A stretch of 6,077 nt of DNA from an uncultured Burkholderiales bacterium (GCA_903904635.1 CAIVDH010000183.1:1-6077), one strand, 5' to 3'; positions 1-6,077 are shown, counted from the first letter of the stretch. The notes: generated by a model not told the origin, from the sequence alone. Made by a program: numbers and translations.

Positions 1-1074
1 CACTTTGGCAATGATTTGATCGATTTTTCTAAAGCCGATTTGTCGATTGAGGAAGGCTTCGACAGCCACTTCATTGGCAGCGTTCATCAGTGCCGCTGCA
101 CTGCCACCAGCACGTAACGCATCAAAAGCTAATTTTAAACACGGAAATTGCACATAATCAGGACTTCTGAAATTTAGCTGCGCAATCCTGGCAAGATCAA
201 TCGGCTCAACACCAGAATCAATACGTTCAGGATAAGCCAGCGCATGCGCAATCGGCGTGCGCATATCCGGATTGCCTAGCTGCGCCAGTACCGACCCATC
301 TGCATACGACACCATGGAATGAATCACGCTCTGAGGATGTATAACCACTTCAATTTGATCCGGTGCCGCACCAAATAGCCAGTGCGCCTCTATGACTTCC
401 AGACCTTTATTCATCATCGTTGCAGAATCAACGGAAATTTTTCGGCCCATCACCCAGTTAGGATGCGCCACGGCTTCCTCAGGCGTGACATCAGCCAAGC
501 TCTCGACTGCACGATCAAGAAAAGGACCACCCGAAGCCGTCAATAAAATCTTGCGTATGCCATGCTGTGCAGGTGTGCGCCGGTAATCCAGCGGCAGGCA
601 CTGAAAAATCGCATTATGCTCACTATCAATAGGCAACAAACTTGCGCCGCTTTCCGCAATCGCATCCATGAAAAGCTGACCAGACATGACCAATGCTTCT
701 TTGTTGGCCAACAAGATTTTTTTTCCGGCGCGTGCAGCTGCCAAAGTGGGTGGCAGACCGGCAGCACCAACTATCGCTGCCATGACAGCAGTGCATTCAT
801 TAGCAGTAGCGGCTGCACACAAGGCAGCTTCACCATAGGTGACTTCAGTATCAAGACCCGCATTTTTTAGCAGTGCAGCTAGTCTTGCAGCTGCATCAGC
901 AGATCCGACTACAGCAACAGCGGGCTTAAATTGCACACATTGCGCTGCTAACTCATCAACCTTGCTGTGCGCAGTCAGTGCATGAATGCGGTAACGATCC
1001 GGATGCCGCGCCACCACATCCAGCGTCGATACACCGATAGAACCCGTTGCACCCAGTATCGTTATGGTTTGCAT
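1..1074 (-). CDS. dxr: 1-deoxy-D-xylulose 5-phosphate reductoisomerase (partial, C-terminus off the window)
   Basis: Cytoplasmic enzyme that rearranges and reduces DXP to 2-C-methyl-D-erythritol 4-phosphate with NADPH and a divalent metal, the committed step of the MEP isoprenoid pathway. The frame is open for 358 codons from ATG to the left edge without interruption; the family is near 400 residues, so roughly 40 residues are missing. Visible motifs: GATGSIG at residues 8-14 (NADPH-binding Rossmann fold); LLANKEALV at 121-129; PIDSEHNA at 148-155 with metal ligands D150 and E152; TASGGPF at 179-185; HPNWVMG at 204-210; and S217, N222, K223 and E226, matching the substrate and metal residues of E. 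coli Dxr with a five-residue offset. [10 protein letters not shown] follows at 246-255, and the C-terminal helical part begins around MNAANEVAV (330-338). A GGAG lies nine bases before the ATG, in the 19-base gap after cdsA. It supplies isoprene units that UppS, encoded just upstream, consumes. Confidence 0.97.
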   Translation of the reverse strand, partial: MQTITILGATGSIGVSTLDVVARHPDRYRIHALTAHSKVDELAAQCVQFKPAVAVVGSADAAARLAALLKNAGLDTEVTYGEAALCAAATANECTAVMAAIVGAAGLPPTLAAARAGKKILLANKEALVMSGQLFMDAIAESGASLLPIDSEHNAIFQCLPLDYRRTPAQHGIRKILLTASGGPFLDRAVESLADVTPEEAVAHPNWVMGRKISVDSATMMNKGLEVIEAHWLFGAAPDQIEVVIHPQSVIHSMVSYADGSVLAQLGNPDMRTPIAHALAYPERIDSGVEPIDLARIAQLNFRSPDYVQFPCLKLAFDALRAGGSAAALMNAANEVAVEAFLNRQIGFRKIDQIIAKV

Positions 1075-1083
1075 AGAGGTTTT

Positions 1084-1087
1084 CTCC
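1084..1087 (-). promoter_or_regulatory. Shine-Dalgarno site of dxr
   Basis: GGAG on the minus strand, nine bases before the dxr ATG and inside the 19-base gap after the cdsA TAA. The short gap without a terminator supports cotranscription and reinitiation by ribosomes leaving cdsA. Confidence 0.7.
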
Positions 1088-1093
1088 GGTTAC

Positions 1094-1918
1094 TTAAAGA
1101 CCCAGGCTCGCGCCCAACAGCACAGCCAATGGCATCACAGGGATTAATGCATCAATGCGATCAAGCACACCGCCATGTCCGGGCAGCAAACGGCTGCTGT
1201 CCTTGACGCCGGCCCGGCGTTTCATCAGCGACTCAAACAAGTCGCCAACGATACTTGCAGCCACCAGCAAACTCATCAGTAGCACCCACAGCATCCAGCC
1301 ATAATGCAGCAGCAGTTGCGCGGCAAATGTCGAAGCAAACGCCGGAATCTGGCTAGTAAGCCCAGCCAGCAACAACACCGTCGCCCAGCCACCTATGGCG
1401 CCCTCCCAGCTTTTGCCCGGCGAAATATGCGGCGCTAGCTTGCGCTTGCCAAAAGCTCGACCGACAAAATAAGCACCAATATCAGCTACCCAGACAATCG
1501 CCATCGCAGAAATCATAAAGATCGCAGAACGCGCAAACAATGCAGCGATCGCTATAAAACAACCGAGCAGTGCAAGCATATACACCAAGGTGAATAATCT
1601 TCCACGAGCACCATGTACATCAGGAAGACCGTATTTCAGTGCTGGCACAAACCGTAAGGTCCATATCAACACGCATAGTGCTGAAAGCGTGACAGGATTC
1701 ACGTTAGTTTGATTGTTCAGTATTAACAGCAAAATCACGGCGAAAACTACTGCTAGCGGCAACGGATAGCGAACCTTGAAGAGCTTTAGACTTTCCCAGC
1801 ATGCAGCGCCAAAAAAAACGGCCAATGTCAGCACGAAGGCCAATTGCGATCCTGAGCCCAGCACTAATCCCAGCAGCAGTAGTAAAGCAATGGCTGTAGC
1901 AATACGTGGTCCCAGCAT
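1094..1918 (-). CDS. cdsA: Phosphatidate cytidylyltransferase (CDP-diglyceride synthase)
   Basis: Integral membrane enzyme that makes CDP-diacylglycerol and pyrophosphate from CTP and phosphatidic acid, the branch point for bacterial phospholipids. The 274-residue protein is mostly hydrophobic, with likely membrane segments near residues 7-21, 26-40, 53-67, 76-93, 110-128, 132-151, 176-194, 200-225 and 258-274 (estimated by eye). The conserved cytosolic stretch DIGAYFVGRAFGKRK starts at D146, followed by SPGKSWEG at 166-173. The family signature is complete at 230-256: SLMKRR, then KDSS, then PGHGGVLDRID with the acidic and basic residues of the catalytic region. Length fits the family, which is often 270-285 residues. 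The ATG shares its A with the uppS TGA stop (TGATG), and the SD-like AGGA lies inside the end of uppS. No truncation or frameshift is seen. Confidence 0.97.
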   Translation of the reverse strand: MLGPRIATAIALLLLLGLVLGSGSQLAFVLTLAVFFGAACWESLKLFKVRYPLPLAVVFAVILLLILNNQTNVNPVTLSALCVLIWTLRFVPALKYGLPDVHGARGRLFTLVYMLALLGCFIAIAALFARSAIFMISAMAIVWVADIGAYFVGRAFGKRKLAPHISPGKSWEGAIGGWATVLLLAGLTSQIPAFASTFAAQLLLHYGWMLWVLLMSLLVAASIVGDLFESLMKRRAGVKDSSRLLPGHGGVLDRIDALIPVMPLAVLLGASLGL

Positions 1919-2676
1919 CAGGAAGCTTTCCTGACCTCGACCAATTGCGCGCTGGTGCGCCCAAAACGTCGTTCGCGCTGCTGATAGGAAGCGATAGCTG
2001 CATCCAGCGCAGCGGCATCAAAATCGGGCCAGAAAATATCAGTGAAATAAAGTTCGGTGTAAGCGAGCTGCCACAACAGGAAATTAGAAATGCGTTGCTC
2101 ACCGCCGGTACGTATGAACAAATCGGGTTCAGGCGCATAAGACATGGCCAGATGCGGAGCAAAATCCTGTTCGGCAAATTCAGTTTTGCCAGGCATGGCT
2201 TGCGCCATTTTACCCATCGCCTGCAACAAGTCCCAGCGGCCACCATAATTTGCGCAAATAGTGACAGTCAGTGCCGTATTCATCGCAGTGCGGCTCTCAG
2301 CAGTTGCGATTAATTCTTGCAGCGAAGCGTCAAAACGGGATAAATCACCCACAACTTTCAGCCGAATATTATTCGCGTTCATCTTGCTGACTTCGCGTTC
2401 CAGCGCGCTGACAAATAATCGCATCAGCATGGATACCTCATCCGGAGGACGGCGCCAGTTTTCTGAGCTGAATGCAAACAAGGTCAGGTAACGAATATTA
2501 CGTTCCATGCACGCCTTGACAATGCCGCGGACAGCTTCAACCCCTTTTACATGGCCAGTCACTCTGGGCAAGTAGCGGGTAGTGGCCCAGCGACCGTTAC
2601 CGTCCATGATGATCGCAACATGGCTGGGTACAGATGGGGCTGCCGGTATTTCCTGAGTCGAGCTGGAAAGGTCCAT
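1918..2676 (-). CDS. uppS: Undecaprenyl diphosphate synthase (cis-prenyltransferase)
   Basis: Makes C55 undecaprenyl diphosphate by adding eight IPP units in cis to farnesyl diphosphate; the product becomes the lipid carrier for peptidoglycan and surface polysaccharides. The 252-residue length matches the family. Motifs in order: [13 protein letters not shown] at 19-31 with catalytic D25; GHVKG at 41-45; [11 protein letters not shown] at 67-77; NYGGRWDL at 143-150; and [14 protein letters not shown] at 185-198, continuing to W202 and E208, with the IPP-binding R189, R195 and S197 and the metal-binding E208. The ATG is the only good start: an in-frame stop lies eight codons upstream, and the next methionine (M24) is already inside the catalytic motif. 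No Shine-Dalgarno sequence precedes it (pyrimidine-rich CCTCGCCCTC instead). It lies 68 bases after frr and overlaps cdsA by one base. Its substrate derives from the Dxr pathway. Confidence 0.98.
   Translation of the reverse strand: MDLSSSTQEIPAAPSVPSHVAIIMDGNGRWATTRYLPRVTGHVKGVEAVRGIVKACMERNIRYLTLFAFSSENWRRPPDEVSMLMRLFVSALEREVSKMNANNIRLKVVGDLSRFDASLQELIATAESRTAMNTALTVTICANYGGRWDLLQAMGKMAQAMPGKTEFAEQDFAPHLAMSYAPEPDLFIRTGGEQRISNFLLWQLAYTELYFTDIFWPDFDAAALDAAIASYQQRERRFGRTSAQLVEVRKAS
1919..1933 (-). promoter_or_regulatory. Hairpin over the uppS-cdsA junction, holding the cdsA SD
   Basis: On the minus strand the sequence CAGGAA-AGC-TTCCTG forms a perfect 6-bp inverted repeat with a three-base loop. 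The 5' arm contains AGGA, the only SD-like sequence near the cdsA start. The 3' arm includes the first two bases of the uppS TGA stop, and the cdsA ATG begins on the last base of that stop. A ribosome finishing uppS would melt the stem, so coupled translation is a plausible reading. The pairing is seen directly; the function is inferred. Confidence 0.45.
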
Positions 2677-2698
2677 GTTTTGAGGGCGAGGTTTAATT

Positions 2699-2714
2699 CA
2701 GTTTTAAAAAACTG
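2699..2714. repeat. Perfect 7-bp inverted repeat upstream of uppS
   Basis: CAGTTTT-AA-AAAACTG in the frr-uppS gap, starting 22 bases before the uppS ATG. The two-base spacer is too short for a full hairpin loop, so an RNA form would open the inner A-T pairs. It has no GC-rich stem and is not a convincing terminator. A protein-binding palindrome is possible but unsupported. Confidence 0.35.
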
Positions 2715-2726
2715 GCGTAAGTAAAA

Positions 2727-2756
2727 TTTATCCTTCTGTTTACGCTATACGGTCAA
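2727..2756 (-). promoter_or_regulatory. Candidate promoter for uppS inside the end of frr
   Basis: On the minus strand TTGACC (5 of 6 to the -35 consensus, at 2751-2756) and GATAAA (4 of 6 to the -10 consensus, at 2727-2732) are separated by 18 bases. The -35 lies in the last codons of frr and the -10 in the intergenic gap about 50 bases before the uppS start. Chance matches of this quality are common in AT-rich gaps, so this is tentative. It would give uppS-cdsA-dxr expression independent of frr. Confidence 0.25.
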
Positions 2757-3305
2757 GACTTCCTTCTCTTTATCGACCACCAGCTTGTCAATTTCAGACA
2801 CAAACTTATCTGTCATCTTTTGCACTTCATCCTGAGTGCGACGCTCGTCATCTTCAGAGATCGCTTTATCTTTCAGCAGTTTTTTTAACCCCTCGTTTGC
2901 ATCGCGACGGATATTACGAATCGCAATTTTTGCGTCTTCTGCTTCGCTTTTGACGAGCTTAACCATTTCTTTGCGACGTTCTTCCGTCAATGCCGGTGTC
3001 GGCACACGTATCAACTCGCCCTGCGTAGAAGGGTTCAAACCCAGATCCGCATCGCGTATCGCCTTCTCTATGTTGGCCAGCATCTTTTTTTCCCATGGCT
3101 GTACGCCTATGGTACGGGCATCAATCAGCGTCACGTTGGCCACTTGCGTGATTTGCGTGGGCGTGCCGTAGTAATCAACCATCACATGATCCAGGATGCC
3201 GGTATGCGCACGCCCAGTACGAACCTTAGCCAAATCTGCCTTCAGGGTTTCGATGGATTTGTGCATTTTCAAATCTGTATTTTTTTTGATGTCAGCGATC
3301 GTCAT
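2745..3305 (-). CDS. frr: Ribosome recycling factor
   Basis: Cytosolic tRNA-shaped protein that, with EF-G, splits the post-termination ribosome into subunits. The chosen start gives 186 residues against 185 in E. coli. The frame could be read upstream to 3407, but the extra 34 residues are not family-like and would overlap the end of pyrH. The ATG at 3305 has an AAGGAG six bases before it and begins MTIADIKK, as expected for RRF. Visible features: LAKVRTGRA at 25-33 in the first long helix of the coiled domain; [14 protein letters not shown] at 45-58 in the small domain; LGLNP at 88-92; [16 protein letters not shown] at 99-114; and NIRRDAN from 131, holding the conserved arginines of domain I. 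It is 70 bases downstream of pyrH without a terminator reading in its direction, so it is probably cotranscribed. Confidence 0.98.
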   Translation of the reverse strand: MTIADIKKNTDLKMHKSIETLKADLAKVRTGRAHTGILDHVMVDYYGTPTQITQVANVTLIDARTIGVQPWEKKMLANIEKAIRDADLGLNPSTQGELIRVPTPALTEERRKEMVKLVKSEAEDAKIAIRNIRRDANEGLKKLLKDKAISEDDERRTQDEVQKMTDKFVSEIDKLVVDKEKEVLTV

Positions 3306-3311
3306 GCTGCT

Positions 3312-3317
3312 CTCCTT
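3312..3317 (-). promoter_or_regulatory. Strong Shine-Dalgarno site deciding the frr start
   Basis: AAGGAG on the minus strand with six bases to the ATG at 3305. It is the strongest SD in the window and settles the frr start against the longer in-frame reading from 3407. Confidence 0.9.
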
Positions 3318-3346
3318 CAAAACGGGATGATAGATTGTTAGCGTTA

Positions 3347-3362
3347 CCGGTTTGTATACCGG
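3347..3362. repeat. Inverted repeat in the pyrH-frr gap
   Basis: CCGGT-(6 bases)-ACCGG, a perfect 5-bp stem. Read along the genes (minus strand) it is followed by TAACGC, without a U-tract, so it is not a terminator for pyrH. Read on the plus strand it is followed five bases later by seven T residues (3368-3374), which could stop antisense transcription. It could also stabilise pyrH mRNA ends. The function is not determined. Confidence 0.4.
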
Positions 3363-3375
3363 CACAATTTTTTTA

Positions 3376-4092
3376 TCAGACGTGTACCAGTGTACCTTCG
3401 TCTTCACCCATCACCACGCGCAGTAATGCACCGGGCTTGATGATGGAGAATACCTTGATCGGCAATTTTTGATCACGGCAAAGCGCAAAAGCGGTTGCGT
3501 CCATCACCTGCAAATGCTTGGCAATGGCTTCATCAAAACTGATGGTCGCATAGCGCGTAGCCGTCGGGTCTTTCTTCGGATCTGCACTGTATACACCATC
3601 GACCTTGGTCGCCTTGAGCACGACTTGGGCACCGATCTCGGCGCCACGTAATGCAGCAGCGGTATCCGTAGTAAAAAATGGATTGCCGGTGCCAGCCGCG
3701 AAGATGACGATTTTGCCCTCTTCCATATATTGCAGTGCTTTTGGTCGCACATAGGGCTCAACAACTTGTTCTATACCGATGGCAGACATTACACGCGCGA
3801 CGATACCAGCCTGGCGCATGGCATCGGCCAGTGCCAACGAATTCATCACGGTGGCAAGCATGCCCATGTAATCAGCAGTAGCGCGGTCCATACCTTGTGC
3901 GCCGGGCGCTACGCCACGAAAAATATTGCCGCCACCGATAACAATGGCGATTTCTACGCCTAGCTTTGCCACGTCAGAGACGTCAGCCACCATACGTTCT
4001 ATGGTAGGGCGATTAATGCCATACGGGTCGTCGCCCATCAAGGCTTCGCCTGAGAGTTTCAGAAGGACACGTTTATAAGCAGGTGTGGTCAT
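3376..4092 (-). CDS. pyrH: Uridylate kinase (UMP kinase)
   Basis: Phosphorylates UMP to UDP with ATP, an essential pyrimidine nucleotide step feeding RNA, DNA and UDP-sugars. It belongs to the amino-acid-kinase fold family, is usually a hexamer, and in many bacteria is activated by GTP and inhibited by UTP. The 238 residues match the family (E. coli 241). Motifs: KLSGEALMG at 12-20 (phosphate-binding K12 and SGE); IGGGNIFRG at 52-60; [17 protein letters not shown] at 69-85 (UMP binding, D74); [16 protein letters not shown] at 131-146; and [17 protein letters not shown] at 159-175, the ATP-binding segment. GGAG lies eight bases before the ATG. The gene follows the tsf terminator after a 177-base gap that holds possible promoters, so it probably heads the pyrH-frr-uppS-cdsA-dxr unit. 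Confidence 0.98.
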   Translation of the reverse strand: MTTPAYKRVLLKLSGEALMGDDPYGINRPTIERMVADVSDVAKLGVEIAIVIGGGNIFRGVAPGAQGMDRATADYMGMLATVMNSLALADAMRQAGIVARVMSAIGIEQVVEPYVRPKALQYMEEGKIVIFAAGTGNPFFTTDTAAALRGAEIGAQVVLKATKVDGVYSADPKKDPTATRYATISFDEAIAKHLQVMDATAFALCRDQKLPIKVFSIIKPGALLRVVMGEDEGTLVHV

Positions 4093-4152
4093 GTGTCAGG
4101 CTCCAGGGGTGATACAAATTGCAATATGAATCATGTCTTGTAAGCAGCCGCT

Positions 4153-4200
4153 ATTTTACCGGTTGCTACTCGATTTTCGAACTATGCTGCAAACAGTCAA
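4153..4200 (-). promoter_or_regulatory. Candidate promoter region for pyrH
   Basis: Between the tsf terminator and pyrH the minus strand carries TTGACT (5 of 6 to -35, at 4195-4200), followed after 16 bases by GAAAAT (4 of 6 to -10, at 4173-4178). A better -10 match, TAAAAT (5 of 6), lies at 4153-4158 but has only a weak -35 (TTCGAA) 17 bases upstream. Position supports a promoter here, because the preceding terminator should isolate pyrH from rpsB-tsf. The exact elements are uncertain. Confidence 0.4.
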
Positions 4201-4237
4201 AAAACGATATGCAAAAAAATAAGTAGTCAAAAAAACG
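4195..4237. repeat. Direct repeat of T-tract plus TTGACT after tsf
   Basis: On the minus strand CGTTTTTTTGACT (4225-4237) recurs as CGTTTTTTGACT (4195-4206), 30 bases apart and differing by one T. The first copy is the U-tract end of the tsf terminator; the second holds the candidate pyrH -35 element TTGACT. Confidence 0.6.
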
Positions 4238-4254
4238 GGCCTCTCGGCCCGTTT
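4229..4254 (-). terminator. Rho-independent terminator after tsf
   Basis: On the minus strand AAACGGGCC-GAGA-GGCCCGTTT forms a perfect 9-bp stem with a GNRA-type tetraloop, GC-rich in its upper part, and a run of seven T residues spans the stem base and tail. It begins 15 bases after the tsf TAA. This is the clearest terminator in the window and marks the end of the rpsB-tsf unit, though partial readthrough into pyrH is possible. Confidence 0.92.
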
Positions 4255-4269
4255 GGTGTTGCCTGTTTC

Positions 4270-5151
4270 TTAAGCCTGTTTGGCTGCAGCGACTTGCGCT
4301 GCTACCTCTGCTGCAAAATCGTCTTGCTTTTTCTCTATGCCTTCACCAACAACAAACATTGTGAACGCTTTAACCGATGCATTGCTGGCCTTAAGCATTT
4401 GCTCAACAGTTTGCTTGTCGTTTTTGACAAACTGCTGATTGAAAAGCGAAACTTCTTTAAGAAATTTCTGTACTGAACCCTCTACCATTTTGGTGGCGAT
4501 ATCAGCCGGCTTACCAGATTCAACTGCCTTCAGATGTGCAACCGAACGTTCTTTTTCGATCAGATCAGCCGGTACTTGTTCAGATGAAAGCGCTACAGGC
4601 TTCATGGCAGCAATATGCATCGCAACATCTTTGCCTACCTGCTCATCAGCCGCGTCAAACTCAACCATTACACCGATACGAGTACCGTGCAGGTAAGCCG
4701 TCAGCTTGGCATTGGTCTCAAAACGCTTGAAACGACGTATCGACATGTTTTCGCCTATGCGACCCACCAGCGCCGCACGCTGCTCTTCTACTGTCTTGCC
4801 ATCCAGCGGCAATGCACCCAGAGCGGCTACGTCGGCGGGATTATGCTCAGCAACCAGCTTGGAAACATCGGCCGAGAATTTTAGGAAATCATCATTTTTG
4901 GTCACGAAATCAGTTTCGCAATTGACTTCAACTAACGCACCAACTTTACCGGCGATGTGCGAAGCAACAACGCCTTCTGCGGTAATACGGGAAGCGGCTT
5001 TCGATGCCTTGCTACCCAGCTTTACACGCAGAATTTCTTCCGCACGTTCCATGTCGCCATCGGCCTCTGTCAATGCTTTTTTGCATTCCATCATAGGCGC
5101 GTCCGTCTTTGCGCGCAGTTCGCCCACCATTGCTGCAGTAATTGCCGCCAT
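4270..5151 (-). CDS. tsf: Translation elongation factor Ts
   Basis: Guanine nucleotide exchange factor that releases GDP from EF-Tu so it can reload GTP and aminoacyl-tRNA. With the start at 5151 the protein has 293 residues (E. coli 283). An ATG two codons upstream (5157) is only one base from the AGGAG, whereas the chosen ATG is seven bases away and gives [13 protein letters not shown], the usual N-terminus. The N-terminal UBA-like domain carries [16 protein letters not shown] at 12-27 (family signature 1). The core carries [13 protein letters not shown] at 74-86, whose D81 and F82 correspond to the residues that displace Mg2+ at the EF-Tu nucleotide site. It follows rpsB after 158 bases containing a terminator-like hairpin, and a strong terminator follows it. 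Levels of S2 and EF-Ts may therefore be set partly by readthrough or RNA processing between the genes. Confidence 0.98.
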   Translation of the reverse strand: MAAITAAMVGELRAKTDAPMMECKKALTEADGDMERAEEILRVKLGSKASKAASRITAEGVVASHIAGKVGALVEVNCETDFVTKNDDFLKFSADVSKLVAEHNPADVAALGALPLDGKTVEEQRAALVGRIGENMSIRRFKRFETNAKLTAYLHGTRIGVMVEFDAADEQVGKDVAMHIAAMKPVALSSEQVPADLIEKERSVAHLKAVESGKPADIATKMVEGSVQKFLKEVSLFNQQFVKNDKQTVEQMLKASNASVKAFTMFVVGEGIEKKQDDFAAEVAAQVAAAKQA

Positions 5152-5158
5152 CTTCATT

Positions 5159-5163
5159 CTCCT
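5159..5163 (-). promoter_or_regulatory. Shine-Dalgarno site deciding the tsf start
   Basis: AGGAG on the minus strand. It is seven bases from the ATG at 5151 and only one base from the ATG at 5157, so the downstream ATG is favoured. Confidence 0.85.
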
Positions 5164-5169
5164 AAACTA

Positions 5170-5190
5170 GGGACGCCATACGGCTATCCC
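5170..5190 (-). other. Small imperfect hairpin before the tsf ribosome-binding site
   Basis: On the minus strand GGGA-TA-GCC-GTAT-GGC-C-less internal mismatch-TCCC can fold: outer 4-bp GGGA/TCCC, an asymmetric internal loop, inner 3-bp GCC/GGC and a GTAT loop. It ends six bases before the AGGAG. The stem is weak and any role in tsf translation is speculative. Confidence 0.25.
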
Positions 5191-5200
5191 GATAAACAAT

Positions 5201-5220
5201 TATTCAAACAAGTATTCAAA
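5201..5220. repeat. Short direct repeat in the rpsB-tsf gap
   Basis: TATTCAAA occurs at 5201-5208 and again at 5213-5220, twelve bases apart, in an AT-rich stretch downstream of the internal terminator-like hairpin. On the minus strand the copies read TTTGAATA and contain TTGAAT, a partial -35 match. I found no convincing -10 partner at normal spacing. Confidence 0.4.
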
Positions 5221-5232
5221 TTTTTTAACTCG

Positions 5233-5260
5233 AAAAAAAGGGGCTAACCGCTGTTGCCCC
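5233..5260 (-). terminator. Terminator-like hairpin between rpsB and tsf
   Basis: On the minus strand GGGGC...GCCCC forms a 5-bp GC stem. AAC/GTT can extend it by three pairs past a bulged A, closing on an AGCG loop, and seven T residues follow directly (5233-5239). This has the form of an intrinsic terminator or attenuator 49 bases after the rpsB stop. Because tsf lies downstream without an obvious promoter of its own, partial termination that lowers tsf relative to rpsB is likely, but this is inference. Confidence 0.72.
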
Positions 5261-5291
5261 AATTTTCCCGTCTGGCATATTAAGCAAGACT

Positions 5292-5321
5292 GATCAGGCA
5301 GGATCAGGCTCAGGCCTGATC
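5292..5321 (-). repeat. GATCAGGC direct and inverted repeats around the rpsB stop
   Basis: On the plus strand GATCAGGC occurs at 5292-5299 and 5302-5309 (10-base period), and its exact inverse GCCTGATC at 5314-5321. The inner pair forms a perfect 8-bp hairpin with a four-base loop; the outer pair could form an alternative hairpin with a 14-base loop. In the mRNA the loop of the inner hairpin (CUGA) holds the rpsB UGA stop, and the 5' arm encodes the last residues of S2. No U-tract follows, so it is not a terminator by itself. Confidence 0.7.
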
Positions 5322-6059
5322 GTTTACCTCAACAAACTCGTCAGCACCAGCTTTAACTGATTCAACAATGTTGTTAACCGCATTAGCGCGGCCTTCAAGA
5401 ATCGCATCAGCCACACCGCGTGCATACAGAGTGATCGCTTTTGATGAGTCATCATTACCTGGAATGATGTAATTCACGCCAGCTGGTGAGTGATTCGTGT
5501 CAACTACGCCGATAACTGGAATGCCCAGTTTAGCGGCCTCAGTAATCGCGCCTTTGTGATAGCCAACGTCTATGACGAAAATTGCGTCTGGAACACCGCC
5601 CATATCCTTGATACCGCCTATGGATTTTTGCAGCTTGATCATTTCACGGCTGAACATCAGGCCTTCTTTTTTCGACAGCTTTTCTACTGAGCCATCAGCA
5701 ATTGACGCTTCCATTTCTTTTAAGCGTTTGATCGAAGTTTTGATGGTCTTGAAATTGGTGAGCATGCCGCCCAGCCAGCGCTGATCCACAAACGGTACAC
5801 CAGCACGTTGCGCTTCGGCTGCGATAATTTCACGCGCCTGGCGCTTAGTACCCACCATCAGGATGGTGCCACGATTGGAAGAAAGCTGACGGATATACTT
5901 CATCGCCTCCTGGTACATGCCCAGGGTTTTTTCCAGATTGACGATATGAATTTTATTGCGATGACCGAAAATATACGGGGCCATCTTAGGGTTCCAGAAG
6001 CGGGTTTGGTGACCAAAATGGACACCAGCTTCCAGCATTTCACGCATGGTAACTGACAT
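5310..6059 (-). CDS. rpsB: 30S ribosomal protein S2
   Basis: Small-subunit protein that binds late to the 30S between head and body and helps recruit S1. The 249 residues are close to E. coli (241). The N-terminus [18 protein letters not shown] contains the S2 signature [16 protein letters not shown] at 11-26. [10 protein letters not shown] and the coiled region with KRLKEME and SKKEGLMF follow. The second signature begins PDAIFVIDV and runs through [21 protein letters not shown], then PGNDDS near the C-terminus. The start is supported by GGAG six bases upstream (6066-6069). It is first in the visible cluster, ahead of tsf as in most bacteria. In E. coli S2 represses its own operon through the leader RNA; that leader would lie beyond the right edge, so it cannot be examined here. 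Confidence 0.98.
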   Translation of the reverse strand: MSVTMREMLEAGVHFGHQTRFWNPKMAPYIFGHRNKIHIVNLEKTLGMYQEAMKYIRQLSSNRGTILMVGTKRQAREIIAAEAQRAGVPFVDQRWLGGMLTNFKTIKTSIKRLKEMEASIADGSVEKLSKKEGLMFSREMIKLQKSIGGIKDMGGVPDAIFVIDVGYHKGAITEAAKLGIPVIGVVDTNHSPAGVNYIIPGNDDSSKAITLYARGVADAILEGRANAVNNIVESVKAGADEFVEVNDQA

Positions 6060-6065
6060 ATTCTT

Positions 6066-6070
6066 CTCCA
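6066..6070 (-). promoter_or_regulatory. Shine-Dalgarno site of rpsB
   Basis: TGGAG on the minus strand, with six bases (AAGAAT) before the ATG at 6059. Only 18 bases upstream of rpsB are in the window, so its promoter and any S2-responsive leader are not visible. Confidence 0.8.
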
Positions 6071-6077
6071 GGGTTAA

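Noticed and set aside
1704..2246. A 180-codon open frame on the minus strand across the cdsA-uppS junction
   Set aside because: It is out of frame with two proteins carrying complete family signatures, and its translation is rich in Cys, Ser and Arg without recognisable motifs. It is a shadow frame.
2745..3407. Longer frr reading with 34 extra N-terminal residues
   Set aside because: It would overlap the pyrH end, lacks family similarity in the extension, and ignores the strong AAGGAG placed for the ATG at 3305.
5152..5157. Upstream ATG for tsf, two codons before the chosen one
   Set aside because: It lies one base from the AGGAG, too close for normal initiation; the ATG at 5151 has seven-base spacing and gives the family N-terminus.
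4706..5170. A 154-codon open frame on the plus strand opposite tsf
   Set aside because: It is antisense to a clear EF-Ts gene, has Ser/Ala-rich low-complexity composition typical of reverse-strand shadows, and no motif I recognise. Other plus-strand frames at 562-870 and 1906-2313 fail for the same reason.
5152..5232. A dedicated tsf promoter
   Set aside because: The AT-rich stretch has TTGAAT-like -35 matches, but none has a better than 3-of-6 -10 partner at 16-18 bases, so I did not call one.
1..6077. CRISPR array, insertion sequence, tRNA/rRNA gene, phage or defence genes
   Set aside because: Nearly all of the window is occupied by seven intact or edge-cut housekeeping genes. The gaps are at most 177 bases and contain no spaced repeat arrays, terminal inverted repeats with a transposase, or tRNA-like folds that I can see.

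Overview
The window is a compact, conserved bacterial housekeeping cluster in which all seven genes lie on the minus strand. In transcription order, from high to low coordinates, they are rpsB, tsf, pyrH, frr, uppS, cdsA and dxr; dxr runs off the left edge. The protein sequences and the order frr-uppS-cdsA-dxr suggest a proteobacterium. My best guess is a betaproteobacterium of moderate G+C, because EF-Ts has a [11 protein letters not shown]-terminus and S2 resembles betaproteobacterial S2. This is family recognition by eye, not a database result. E. coli has the same gene set but places dxr between frr and uppS; the order here is the one I associate with Pseudomonas and many betaproteobacteria.

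Right part (about 4229-6077): rpsB (ribosomal protein S2) and tsf (elongation factor Ts) serve translation. A hairpin followed by seven U residues lies between them, and a stronger intrinsic terminator directly follows tsf, so tsf is bracketed by two terminator-like structures. An unusual set of GATCAGGC repeats surrounds the rpsB stop codon and can form a hairpin with the stop in its loop.

Middle part (about 2745-4228): pyrH (UMP kinase) starts after a 177-base gap holding the terminator and plausible promoter elements. It is followed by frr (ribosome recycling factor), which has a textbook Shine-Dalgarno sequence.

Left part (1-2744): uppS, cdsA and dxr serve envelope and isoprenoid biosynthesis. 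Dxr makes MEP, the first committed precursor of IPP/DMAPP; UppS condenses IPP and FPP into the C55 carrier lipid for peptidoglycan; CdsA makes CDP-diacylglycerol for phospholipids. uppS and cdsA overlap by one base (TGATG), and a small hairpin there could couple their translation. uppS itself has no visible Shine-Dalgarno sequence.

I see no mobile element, CRISPR array, tRNA/rRNA gene, broken gene or unknown coding region. No intergenic gap exceeds 300 bases. The points worth a second look are the RNA structures at gene junctions, not a new gene system.
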